Shown here one piece after another: positions 1 through 5,334 of a stretch of 7,674 nucleotides of DNA (position 1 is the stretch's first letter; each line of letters begins with the position of its first letter). The position numbers and the translations under genes are program-made. Below the pieces are notes generated by a model that was not told the origin of the DNA, made no database searches, and was given only the letters and a program-made list of their open reading frames with translations. Source of the DNA: Bacteroidota bacterium. Its GTDB lineage: Bacteria; Bacteroidota; Bacteroidia; Bacteroidales; UBA10428. Where the stretch lies: NCBI GenBank assembly GCA_029268165.1, contig JAJUGM010000153.1, positions 1 through 7,674 of the forward strand, read 5' to 3'.

Positions 1-30
1 ATATGGCTCTGGCTGCGCCTTGTTTTTAGC

Positions 31-46
31 CCGGATTAGTCATTAG
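31..46 (+). repeat. 16-bp direct repeat, copy 1 (CCGGATTAGTCATTAG)
   Basis: This 16-mer is identical to positions 272-287; the copies start 241 bp apart. Here it is followed after 19 bp by CTTCCCCGAT (66-75). Copy 2 is also followed by CTTCCCCGAT, but 67 bp later, so the two-part order is repeated with different spacing. The last 8 bases also form the left arm of the hairpin at 39-66. A 16-bp exact match is unlikely by chance within 400 bp. No transposase or target-site structure is seen. Confidence 0.8.
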
Positions 47-66
47 GAGCCCTGCTAACTAATGAC
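39..66. repeat. Inverted repeat, 8-bp arms, 12-nt loop
   Basis: GTCATTAG (39-46) is the exact reverse complement of CTAATGAC (59-66). The left arm is shared with the 16-bp direct repeat. There is no T-run after either arm, so it does not look like an intrinsic terminator. It may be one end of a small palindromic repeat element. Confidence 0.6.
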
Positions 67-86
67 TTCCCCGATCATAGATTAAT

Positions 87-110
87 AAATGCTTATGCAA
101 TAAAGCATTT
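87..110. repeat. Inverted repeat, 8-bp arms, 8-nt loop
   Basis: AAATGCTT (87-94) pairs exactly with AAGCATTT (103-110) around an 8-nt loop. On the plus strand the right arm ends in TTT and is followed by GTAATC, so terminator character is weak. It could also arise by chance in AT-rich DNA; it is listed because it is one of several in the same 400 bp. Confidence 0.45.
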
Positions 111-194
111 GTAATCAACTCACAAGGATTGGAATTGAAACCATCAAAGCATCGGGGTTTTACGGGAAAACTGCTTAGGCCGGTGTCTCTTTGC

Positions 195-218
195 AGAAAA
201 ATTACTGCTGATTTTTCT
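195..218. repeat. Inverted repeat, 8-bp arms, 8-nt loop
   Basis: AGAAAAAT (195-202) is the exact reverse complement of ATTTTTCT (211-218), with the loop TACTGCTG. Arm and loop lengths equal those of the hairpin at 87-110, but the sequences are unrelated. The A/T-only character of most of the stem makes chance plausible. Confidence 0.4.
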
Positions 219-225
219 TAATCGC

Positions 226-253
226 ATTGAATTAGAAATTTTTCTAATACAAT
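226..253. repeat. Near-perfect palindrome, 13-bp arms with one mismatch
   Basis: ATTAGAAA (231-238) and TTTCTAAT (241-248) are exact complements separated by only TT. The symmetry continues outward through one mismatch (230/249) to ATTG / CAAT, giving 13-bp arms over 226-253. A 2-nt centre is too tight for a relaxed hairpin loop but is typical of dyad protein-binding sites. No adjacent promoter box was recognised, so an operator role is only a possibility. Confidence 0.5.
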
Positions 254-271
254 AATTGGGATAATTTAAAT

Positions 272-287
272 CCGGATTAGTCATTAG
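272..287 (+). repeat. 16-bp direct repeat, copy 2 (CCGGATTAGTCATTAG)
   Basis: Exact second copy of the 16-mer at 31-46. Unlike copy 1 it is not followed by the complementary CTAATGAC, so it does not form the same hairpin. CTTCCCCGAT follows at 355-364, within the 18-bp palindrome region. Confidence 0.8.
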
Positions 288-357
288 AATACAAATCGTC
301 CTGATTTAGAAATACTTAATCCTAAGTACGATGAACAAACAAATGTTCTTAATTCTT

Positions 358-375
358 CCCCGATAGCTATCGGGG
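358..375. repeat. Perfect 18-bp palindrome CCCCGATAGCTATCGGGG, possible terminator stem
   Basis: The 18 bases equal their own reverse complement. The site lies 37 bp past the stop codon of the minus-strand DUF4251 gene, where a transcription terminator would be expected. However, the minus strand continues AAGAATT and the plus strand TTATT, so there is no proper U-tract. From memory, palindromes with a CCGATAGCTATCGG core occur repeatedly in Bacteroidota intergenic DNA, so this may be a dispersed genomic palindrome. Half-sites appear nearby: CCCCGAT at 69-75 and ATCGGGG at 151-157. Confidence 0.65.
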
Positions 376-411
376 TTATTCCACCCCCACCTGTTATCGG
401 GAAATCTCTCA

Positions 412-984
412 TTATATCGCTCTTCCCTTATATATCCTCGATATGCCCAATGGCACAAGCCTTCCATGGTAATTCAACTTACCTCCCCAATTTCCGCCAA
501 TAGTTGCCGTGGCATATCCGTCTGTTGAAACAGATATGAACAGATCATAAGTTCCCAGCGAAGTCATAATAAGCAGTTTAATATTATAACCTCCTGATCT
601 GGGTAACCTGGTTATTTCATACTGTGTTATCGTTCCGTCAGCCGTAACCCCACCCATAAAATTGGGGCCGCCCATCCCCGAAGGAGATGCAAACTGAATG
701 GTTCCCTGTGTGGAATCAACAATAATAAAATTCAGTGTTGAGCTCACCACAATACGGTCGCCATACTGATTACTCAAATAATCAGCCTCAAGCACAAAAC
801 GCTGGGTATTAACCATCAGATCAACCAGCCTGGCCCTCTCGGCTTCTTCCATTTCTCTCTGTTTCTTCTTCTCTTCCTTCAGCAGTTGTTTTTGCGTTTT
901 GGTATCAACAGCTTCTTCGGTCTGCGAAAAAACAGCCGGTAAATAGAAAAGTAGTAATAATAGTATTATGAATAGAGTTCTCAT
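412..984 (-). CDS. Secreted DUF4251-family protein
   Basis: Predicted 190-residue exported protein of unknown function. Residues 1-20 form a signal peptide: MRT, a Leu/Ile-rich core, then AVFS before Gln21. There is no lipobox cysteine, so a periplasmic, not lipoprotein, fate is likely. Residues about 22-52 are highly charged (Lys/Glu/Arg) and probably helical or coiled coil. Residues about 53-188 match, by my recognition, the beta-rich DUF4251 domain of Bacteroidota: an RFxLEADY-like first strand, a Gly-rich centre (GMGGPNFMGG, 103-112), ITQYEI, then DGYATA and NYHGRLVPL near the end. The start was set at the ATG at 984 because AAAGGAGGG lies just upstream. A start 13 codons earlier would put that sequence inside the gene and place charged residues before the signal peptide. 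It is a single gene transcribed away from the mutL cluster. No enzymatic residues are evident; a structural or binding role is speculation. Confidence 0.85.
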   Translation of the reverse strand: MRTLFIILLLLLFYLPAVFSQTEEAVDTKTQKQLLKEEKKKQREMEEAERARLVDLMVNTQRFVLEADYLSNQYGDRIVVSSTLNFIIVDSTQGTIQFASPSGMGGPNFMGGVTADGTITQYEITRLPRSGGYNIKLLIMTSLGTYDLFISVSTDGYATATIGGNWGGKLNYHGRLVPLGISRIYKGRAI

Positions 985-990
985 GTTAAA

Positions 991-999
991 CCCTCCTTT
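991..999 (-). promoter_or_regulatory. Strong Shine-Dalgarno site fixing the DUF4251 start
   Basis: On the minus strand AAAGGAGGG stands 6 nt before the ATG at 984. It decides the start codon of this gene. It is unusual here: none of the other starts visible in full in the window has a comparable purine-rich site, which is normal for Bacteroidota. Confidence 0.85.
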
Positions 1000-1043
1000 C
1001 TGATTAATATATTTCATTTTCATAATGATAAAATTAATTTGAT

Positions 1044-1051
1044 AAAAGGTA
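1044..1051 (-). promoter_or_regulatory. Candidate -7 box for the DUF4251 gene (TACCTTTT)
   Basis: The minus strand reads TACCTTTT, seven of eight positions' worth of agreement with the Bacteroidota TAnnTTTG box (final G missing). It would give a leader of roughly 50 nt that contains the Shine-Dalgarno site. No TTTG-type -33 element was found at the expected distance. Weak candidate. Confidence 0.3.
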
Positions 1052-1217
1052 TGATGCAGCCCGCATATTTCTGGTTATGTAATTTTTTATGTTTGTGTTT
1101 TTACAACATGCAGATTTCATGTCACTTTTATATTATAAGCAAAATTTATGCCGATTAATGCTAAATACATTGAAAAATCAGCATATTTATTTTAAAATTT
1201 GTAAAACCTCTTACACA

Positions 1218-1235
1218 TTTCATGTTAAAATGAAA
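1218..1235. repeat. Small dyad TTTCAT-gttaaa-ATGAAA upstream of the mutL-cluster promoter
   Basis: Six-base arms are exact complements around a six-base spacer. The centre lies about 30 bp upstream of the TACCTTTG box, a place where a regulator could act on the promoter. The arms are short and AT-rich, so chance is a real alternative. Confidence 0.3.
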
Positions 1236-1256
1236 CAAAAACATCGCATTAATCCT

Positions 1257-1264
1257 TACCTTTG
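1257..1264 (+). promoter_or_regulatory. Bacteroidota-type -7 promoter box (TACCTTTG) for the 1292 gene and mutL
   Basis: TACCTTTG matches the Bacteroidota primary sigma factor -7 consensus TAnnTTTG exactly. It lies 27 bp before the ATG at 1292, giving an expected leader of about 20 nt. No clear -33 TTTG was seen about 20 bp upstream; a 6-6-6 dyad at 1218-1235 occupies that area. Confidence 0.65.
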
Positions 1265-1291
1265 TATCAGTAAAATCAAAATATCATACTG

Positions 1292-1570
1292 ATGGCATTC
1301 AATTTTTTGTTCAAGACACCGAAAATCAGGAGGTTTCATTACGAACCCATTTTTTATGATCCTGAAAAAGAAGCCCATGAAGAACGAATGAAAAGGATTA
1401 TGAAAGAGGTTAATGCATCAGGAAGCGAGGAATACAAGCCAGGCTTGACACGCGGAACATTTCGGGACTATTATAAAAACAAACGCCGTTCTGATCGTTA
1501 TCACACATTGCGTTTAATGATCATTGTGTTTATTCTGCTATTACTGGCATATTTTCTGATATTCCGTTAA
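1292..1570 (+). CDS. Small single-pass membrane protein encoded directly upstream of mutL
   Basis: A 92-residue protein with a soluble, highly charged N-terminal part and one C-terminal membrane helix. The N-terminus (MAFNFLFKTPKIRRF) is basic, followed by the motif YEPIFYDPEKEAHEERMKRI (residues 17-36), a basic stretch KNKRRSDRYHTLR (62-74), and a hydrophobic segment at about 75-91. The layout suggests a tail-anchored inner-membrane protein with its bulk in the cytoplasm. I recall small proteins with a YxPxFYDPEKE motif next to mutL in many Bacteroidota; database names such as riboflavin synthase subunit beta for relatives look like misannotation, since there is no enzyme domain. The stop codon is 11 bp before the mutL ATG, so the two genes are probably co-transcribed from the TACCTTTG box at 1257. 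There is no Shine-Dalgarno sequence. Function unknown. Confidence 0.85.
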   Translation: MAFNFLFKTPKIRRFHYEPIFYDPEKEAHEERMKRIMKEVNASGSEEYKPGLTRGTFRDYYKNKRRSDRYHTLRLMIIVFILLLLAYFLIFR

Positions 1571-1581
1571 TTCCGGTATTC

Positions 1582-3399
1582 ATGGCTGATATAATCCAAC
1601 TGCTTCCCGAATCAGTTGCCAATCAGATTGCTGCCGGCGAGGTTATTCAAAGACCTGCCTCGGTGGTAAAAGAACTCATGGAAAATGCTGTTGATGCCGG
1701 AAGCACAATTATTTCAGTTATTGCAAAAGATGGCGGCAAAACGCTTATTCAGGTGATTGACAACGGCTGTGGCATGACCGATACCGATGCCCGCATGTGT
1801 TTTGAACGGCATGCAACCTCAAAAATAAGGGAAGCATGCGATTTATTTGCAGTACGCACTCTTGGTTTCAGAGGTGAAGCGATGGCTTCTATTGCTGCTG
1901 TGGCACAGGTTACTCTTCGTACACGAAGGCCTCAGGACGATATGGGTACCGAAGTTTTAATTGCAGGCTCGGCGGTTGAGTCACAAAAACCGGTTCACTG
2001 TGATGCAGGCGCTAATTTTATAGTTAAAAACCTTTATTATAATACACCGGCACGAAGAAAATTCCTGAAATCAAATAACGCTGAACTAAAGCATATAATT
2101 TACGAATTCCAACGCGTTGCACTGGCTAACCCGCATATTGAGTGCTCACTGCGCCATAATGAAACGGAAATCTATGTTTTGCCTGCAGCTAACCTGAAAC
2201 AACGTATTGTCCATCTTTTCGGGAAACAAATCAATCAAAGCCTCACAGCAATTCATGCCGATACAACACTTGTAAAAGTAAGCGGATATATAGGAAAACC
2301 CGAATTTGCAAGGAAAACCTCAGGAGAACAGTTTTTCTTTATAAACAACCGCTTTATGAAACATGCCTATTTTCATAAAGCCATCATGACAGCATACGAA
2401 AAGCTGATACCTGCTGATTATTTCCCTTCCTATTTTATTTTTCTGGAAACCGATCCTGCATCAATTGACATTAATATACACCCCACCAAAACAGAAATAA
2501 AATTTGAAGATGAACCGGCCATTTTCCAGATTTTGGTAGCTGCTGTCCGTGAGGCCCTCGGAAAATTCAACCTGATGCCTTCCATCGATTTTGAAACCGA
2601 ACAGGCTATAGAAATTCCTCCGTTACGTAAAAATGAAACTTTCAGAATTCCTGATATTCCTTTTAATCCCGACTATAATCCATTTGAGCTTGAAAAAAAG
2701 GGCGGTGAAAACTTCGCCTTACGCAATGAAAAAACAACCATAAAACACTGGGAAAAACTTTATAATGGCGCCGAAACCAGAGCTGAGCAACAGGTAACTT
2801 TCTTTCCCGAAACAGAGCAGCAAGTGTCTTGGAAAAACAGAGGCAACCATTTTATGCAGTTAAAAAACAAATACATTCTTACAAGCGTGAAATCGGGATT
2901 GATGGTTATTGACCAGCACAGGGCTCATGAACGCATTCTTTTTGAAAGGTACCTGAGGTCTATGGCTCATAATCAGGCAGTTACACAGCAAACACTTTTT
3001 CCGGTCACTATTGAACTGTCGCCATCTGATTATCTGGTAGTTAAAGAATTTACAGATGACCTTCAGCTTCTGGGGTTCGATATAAGCGATTTTGGCAGTA
3101 ATACCATTGTTATGAACGGATGTCCGGCTGACATTCAGAATCCTGATCCGAAAGAACTCCTTGAAAATTTTCTTGAAGAATACAAAACCAAAGAGACCGA
3201 TATTAAAATAAAAACCAGGGAAAAATTGATCAGGGCATTGGCTGCAGCCTCAGCCATTCCTTACGGAAAATCTTTATCAGATGCTGAAATGCAGGCCCTG
3301 GTTGACGAACTGTTTGCCTGTGAAAATCCGAATTATTCGCCATCAGGTATTCCGGTTATTATCATAATAAATATTGAAGAACTGGAGAAAAAATTTTAG
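1582..3399 (+). CDS. mutL: DNA mismatch repair protein MutL
   Basis: 605-residue MutL, the ATPase that couples MutS mismatch recognition to strand incision. The N-terminal GHKL ATPase is complete: KELMENAVDAG (catalytic Glu31, Mg-binding Asn35), DNGCGM (60-65), RHATSKI (76-82), GFRGEA (95-100), YYNTPARRKF (152-161), INNRFMK (254-260) and IHPTKTEIKF (299-308, ATP-contacting Lys303). A low-complexity linker covers about 335-420. The C-terminal dimerisation/endonuclease domain has DQHRAHERILFE (444-455), fitting the nicking motif DQHA(x)2E(x)4E except Arg for Ala. QQTLFP (469-474) matches the beta-clamp-binding pattern Qxx[LI]xP. The final metal-binding region is SPSGIP, not CPHGRP, while Cys580 in FACENPNY is kept; I recall this as common in the phylum. 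The metal site is therefore variant, but a nuclease-type MutL (as in organisms without MutH) is the best reading. It is probably co-expressed with the preceding small membrane protein. Confidence 0.97.
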   Translation: MADIIQLLPESVANQIAAGEVIQRPASVVKELMENAVDAGSTIISVIAKDGGKTLIQVIDNGCGMTDTDARMCFERHATSKIREACDLFAVRTLGFRGEAMASIAAVAQVTLRTRRPQDDMGTEVLIAGSAVESQKPVHCDAGANFIVKNLYYNTPARRKFLKSNNAELKHIIYEFQRVALANPHIECSLRHNETEIYVLPAANLKQRIVHLFGKQINQSLTAIHADTTLVKVSGYIGKPEFARKTSGEQFFFINNRFMKHAYFHKAIMTAYEKLIPADYFPSYFIFLETDPASIDINIHPTKTEIKFEDEPAIFQILVAAVREALGKFNLMPSIDFETEQAIEIPPLRKNETFRIPDIPFNPDYNPFELEKKGGENFALRNEKTTIKHWEKLYNGAETRAEQQVTFFPETEQQVSWKNRGNHFMQLKNKYILTSVKSGLMVIDQHRAHERILFERYLRSMAHNQAVTQQTLFPVTIELSPSDYLVVKEFTDDLQLLGFDISDFGSNTIVMNGCPADIQNPDPKELLENFLEEYKTKETDIKIKTREKLIRALAAASAIPYGKSLSDAEMQALVDELFACENPNYSPSGIPVIIIINIEELEKKF

Positions 3400-3493
3400 C
3401 AAAACCCTGATGAATGAACTCATACATGCAGGCAAATACAATTGATTATAAAAGATATTTTAAGGAAAAACAACAGAATACTGAAAACAATCA

Positions 3494-3501
3494 TAACTTT
3501 G
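3494..3501 (+). promoter_or_regulatory. Bacteroidota-type -7 promoter box (TAACTTTG) for rhomboid 1
   Basis: TAACTTTG fits TAnnTTTG exactly and lies 28 bp upstream of the ATG at 3530, almost the same spacing as the box before the 1292 gene. The 130-bp gap after mutL has no clear terminator. No -33 TTTG was found about 20 bp upstream. It implies transcription of rhomboid 1 independent of mutL. Confidence 0.65.
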
Positions 3502-3529
3502 CAATTTTTAATTTATCATACACTGCAAT

Positions 3530-4366
3530 ATGAGTTCATTTGGTTCCGGCCATGGCATGTCAACACCTCCCGTAACAAAGTCAATTCTTACGGTCACCAT
3601 CATTATTTTCGCCTTGAGCTGGGGAGCTGAATATTTCCTGCATACCGACAGAATGATCCGTTATCTGGCATTATTCCGTATTCAGTCACCCTTGTTCTTC
3701 CCCACCCAGCTTATAACGCATATTTTTATGCACGGCAATCTGACACATATTTTTTTTAATATGTTTGGCCTGTTTATGTTTGGCAGGGTTCTTGAAAGTA
3801 TATGGGGCAGCAAAAAAATGTTATTCTTTTACCTGGCCACAGGAATTGGTGCTGCCTTAATACAATCGCTTATTACATATATTCAGATGCAGAAAATGAT
3901 ACATCTTGCCCAGGCTTTTGAAGCTAACCCCGGTTACCTTGCGTTCAGTACATTTATTAATAAATATCTCTATACTTCAAGCAACTATTATAAAGAAATC
4001 ATGTCATTTGCCCAACAATGGTTTTACAATCCTGAAAATAACAGTTTCATTCAGCAGGCAAAATTTTATATCAACGTAATTGAAGCTCAGAATCTTAATA
4101 TACCCATGCTGGGGGCTTCAGGTGCCATTTTCGGCTTACTGGCAGCTTTTGCCATGATGTTCCCTGATGTGGAACTCATGCTTATATTTCTTCCCATACC
4201 GATTAAGGCTAAATATTTTGTCCCGATTTATGCTGTTATTGAACTGTTTTTTGGTGTAGCAGGTTTTGAGTGGGATAACATTGCCCATTTTGCCCATTTG
4301 GGTGGTGCCTTGGTTGGTTTTATCATAGTCAGGCACTGGAAAAGAAAGCAATTCAATATTTATTGA
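3530..4366 (+). CDS. Rhomboid family intramembrane serine protease (first of a tandem pair)
   Basis: 278-residue polytopic inner-membrane protein of the S54 (GlpG-type) rhomboid family, which cleaves transmembrane helices of substrate proteins. Visible hallmarks: HGNLTHIFFN (68-77) with oxyanion-site His73 and Asn77 in the membrane helix after the L1-type loop; WGSKKMLFFY (92-101); the nucleophile motif GASGAIFG with Ser197; and AHFAHLGGALVG (252-263) with catalytic His256. All catalytic positions are present, so it should be active. Between about residues 115 and 190 there is a long hydrophilic loop (QMQKMIHLAQ to NVIEAQNLN) not found in compact rhomboids such as GlpG; I recall similar insertions in Bacteroidota relatives. 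The start is the ATG at 3530, 28 bp past a TAACTTTG box; an in-frame Met10 is a possible alternative. The gene is followed 28 bp later by a second, divergent rhomboid gene. The substrate is unknown. Confidence 0.93.
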   Translation: MSSFGSGHGMSTPPVTKSILTVTIIIFALSWGAEYFLHTDRMIRYLALFRIQSPLFFPTQLITHIFMHGNLTHIFFNMFGLFMFGRVLESIWGSKKMLFFYLATGIGAALIQSLITYIQMQKMIHLAQAFEANPGYLAFSTFINKYLYTSSNYYKEIMSFAQQWFYNPENNSFIQQAKFYINVIEAQNLNIPMLGASGAIFGLLAAFAMMFPDVELMLIFLPIPIKAKYFVPIYAVIELFFGVAGFEWDNIAHFAHLGGALVGFIIVRHWKRKQFNIY

Positions 4367-4367
4367 T

Positions 4368-4375
4368 TAAATTTG
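4368..4375 (+). promoter_or_regulatory. Candidate -7 promoter box (TAAATTTG) for rhomboid 2 and the EEP gene
   Basis: TAAATTTG fits TAnnTTTG and starts one base after the TGA of rhomboid 1. It lies 19 bp before the ATG at 4395, so the leader would be only about a dozen nucleotides. The nn positions being AA in an AT-rich gap makes a chance match more likely than for the boxes at 1257 and 3494. Confidence 0.5.
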
Positions 4376-4394
4376 TATTGTTTTTTACATCTCC

Positions 4395-5309
4395 ATGAAT
4401 ATTCTTGATGAAATAAGAATGTCATTCAGGCGGGGTAATATGCTGGTGCGCCTGGTTTTTTTCAATACAGGTATTTTTGTTGTCATCGGTATCATCTACG
4501 TACTTTTCAGATTATTTTCTCCGGGTATTACGCTGACTGATCTCAATGGCATTTTCTATCAGAAGCTGATGCAATATCTTTCATTGCCTGCTGATCCTGC
4601 CAAACTAATCTTCAGGCCCTGGACAATTGTAACCTATATGTTTGTACATCAGAATCTGTGGCATATTTTGTTTAATATGCTATGGCTTTTCTGGTTTGGT
4701 AAAATTTTTCTTCAATATCTGACCGAGAAACAGCTTTTAAGCACTTATCTGCTCGGAGGGTTTGCAGGTGCATTGTTTTACCTGGTTCTTCTTAATCTTA
4801 TGCCATGGCTGAGCGATTATCTGAGCTCATCGATGATGGGGGCTTCAGCCGCCATTATGGCTGTTGTAATAGCCATTTCATTTTATGTCCCCGATTTCAC
4901 CATATTTCTCTTGTTTTTCGGGCCTGTAAAGCTTAAATATATTGCCCTGGTTAGTATTGTTATAGATATTTTGATGATTGCCTCATATAATGCCGGAGGG
5001 CATATTGCCCATCTTGGCGGAGCTTTATACGGTTATCTTTTTATTATACAATATCGCAAAGGAAGAGATATCGGCCGCTGGTTAAATGATTTCCTTGATG
5101 ATCTGGTCACCCTTTTTCGTTTTCGCCGGCGCTTAAAGGTAACTTATAAAAAATCAGCCAGATCAATGACTGATGAAGAATACAATATGCAGAAAGCTGC
5201 GTCACAGAAGGAAATTGACCGGATACTTGATAAAATAGCACAATCGGGCTATGAAAGTCTCACTAAAGCTGAGAAAGATACTTTATTCCGAATGAGTCAC
5301 AAAAAGTAA
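4395..5309 (+). CDS. Rhomboid family protease with GASA active site and cytoplasmic tail (second of the pair)
   Basis: 304-residue rhomboid-fold membrane protein. The conserved pieces are RPWTIVTYMFVHQNLWHILFN ending at residue 94 (His90, Asn94), FGKIF (101-105), MGASAAIMA with Ser151, and GGHIAHLGGALYGY (201-214) with His206. The Ser-His dyad is kept, but the second glycine of the classical GxSG is alanine (GASA). From memory this variant is regular in the second rhomboid of Bacteroidota, so activity is likely but less certain than for rhomboid 1. The long insertion of rhomboid 1 is absent; only a short loop (about 134-147) precedes the active site. After the last helix there is a basic stretch (FRFRRRLKVTYKK, 241-253) and a helical tail with EIDRILDKIAQSGYESLTKAE (273-293), resembling the C-terminal DUF6576 domain of such proteins. 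The downstream EEP gene is 25 bp away, so the two are probably one transcript. Confidence 0.92.
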   Translation: MNILDEIRMSFRRGNMLVRLVFFNTGIFVVIGIIYVLFRLFSPGITLTDLNGIFYQKLMQYLSLPADPAKLIFRPWTIVTYMFVHQNLWHILFNMLWLFWFGKIFLQYLTEKQLLSTYLLGGFAGALFYLVLLNLMPWLSDYLSSSMMGASAAIMAVVIAISFYVPDFTIFLLFFGPVKLKYIALVSIVIDILMIASYNAGGHIAHLGGALYGYLFIIQYRKGRDIGRWLNDFLDDLVTLFRFRRRLKVTYKKSARSMTDEEYNMQKAASQKEIDRILDKIAQSGYESLTKAEKDTLFRMSHKK

Positions 5310-5334
5310 TTACCTAATACCAAACCTTCCTGCC

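Larger units (their letters stand above)
1..411. other. Gene-free, hairpin-rich intergenic region at the window's left end
   Basis: No reading frame of convincing length or family resemblance is visible on either strand. The segment lies downstream of the minus-strand DUF4251 gene and is cut by the window edge. It contains two copies of a 16-bp direct repeat (31-46, 272-287), two copies of CTTCCCCGAT (66-75, 355-364), several inverted repeats with 8-bp or longer arms (39-66, 87-110, 195-218, 226-253), a small 6-bp-stem hairpin (313-328) and an 18-bp perfect palindrome (358-375). A short open frame from base 2 ends at TAG 44-46 and could be the tail of a gene to the left, but 14 codons are too few to judge. 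The whole could be a degenerate repeat element or a structured RNA; neither is shown. Confidence 0.6.
985..1291. other. Divergent intergenic region between the DUF4251 gene and the mutL cluster
   Basis: These 307 AT-rich bases separate divergently transcribed genes and should hold both promoters. A good TAnnTTTG box for the plus strand lies at 1257-1264 and a weaker TACCTTTT for the minus strand at 1044-1051. A small dyad, TTTCAT-gttaaa-ATGAAA (1218-1235), sits about 22 bp upstream of the plus-strand -7 box, where a -33 element or operator would fall. A 67-codon open frame at 1089-1292 is treated as noncoding. No RNA gene was recognised. Confidence 0.6.

Noticed and set aside
2..46. Possible 3' end of a plus-strand gene entering from the left (14 codons ending in TAG)
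   Set aside because: It is too short to judge, and the stop lies inside the 16-bp repeat; no conserved residues are recognisable.
126..141. GGATTGGAATTGAAAC, resembling the 3' end of some type I/III CRISPR repeats
   Set aside because: It occurs once only, with no repeat-spacer pattern and no cas genes.
981..1229. TCATGTTAAA repeated at 981-990 and 1220-1229 in the divergent region
   Set aside because: It is a 10-bp AT-rich match; one copy overlaps the DUF4251 start codon, and there is no symmetry relating the two.
1089..1292. 67-codon open frame whose TGA overlaps the ATG of the 1292 gene by one base, with a TATGTTTG box at 1088-1095
   Set aside because: The translation is low-complexity and matches no family I know, there is no ribosome binding site, and the better promoter box (1257-1264) lies inside it. 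The stop/start overlap and the box are plausible by chance in AT-rich DNA.
3442..3630. 62-codon plus-strand open frame before and across the start of rhomboid 1
   Set aside because: It starts at a non-ATG codon, contains the rhomboid promoter and reads the rhomboid gene out of frame.
4136..4351. 71-codon minus-strand open frame inside rhomboid 1
   Set aside because: It is antisense to the conserved active-site region of the rhomboid, with no family resemblance.
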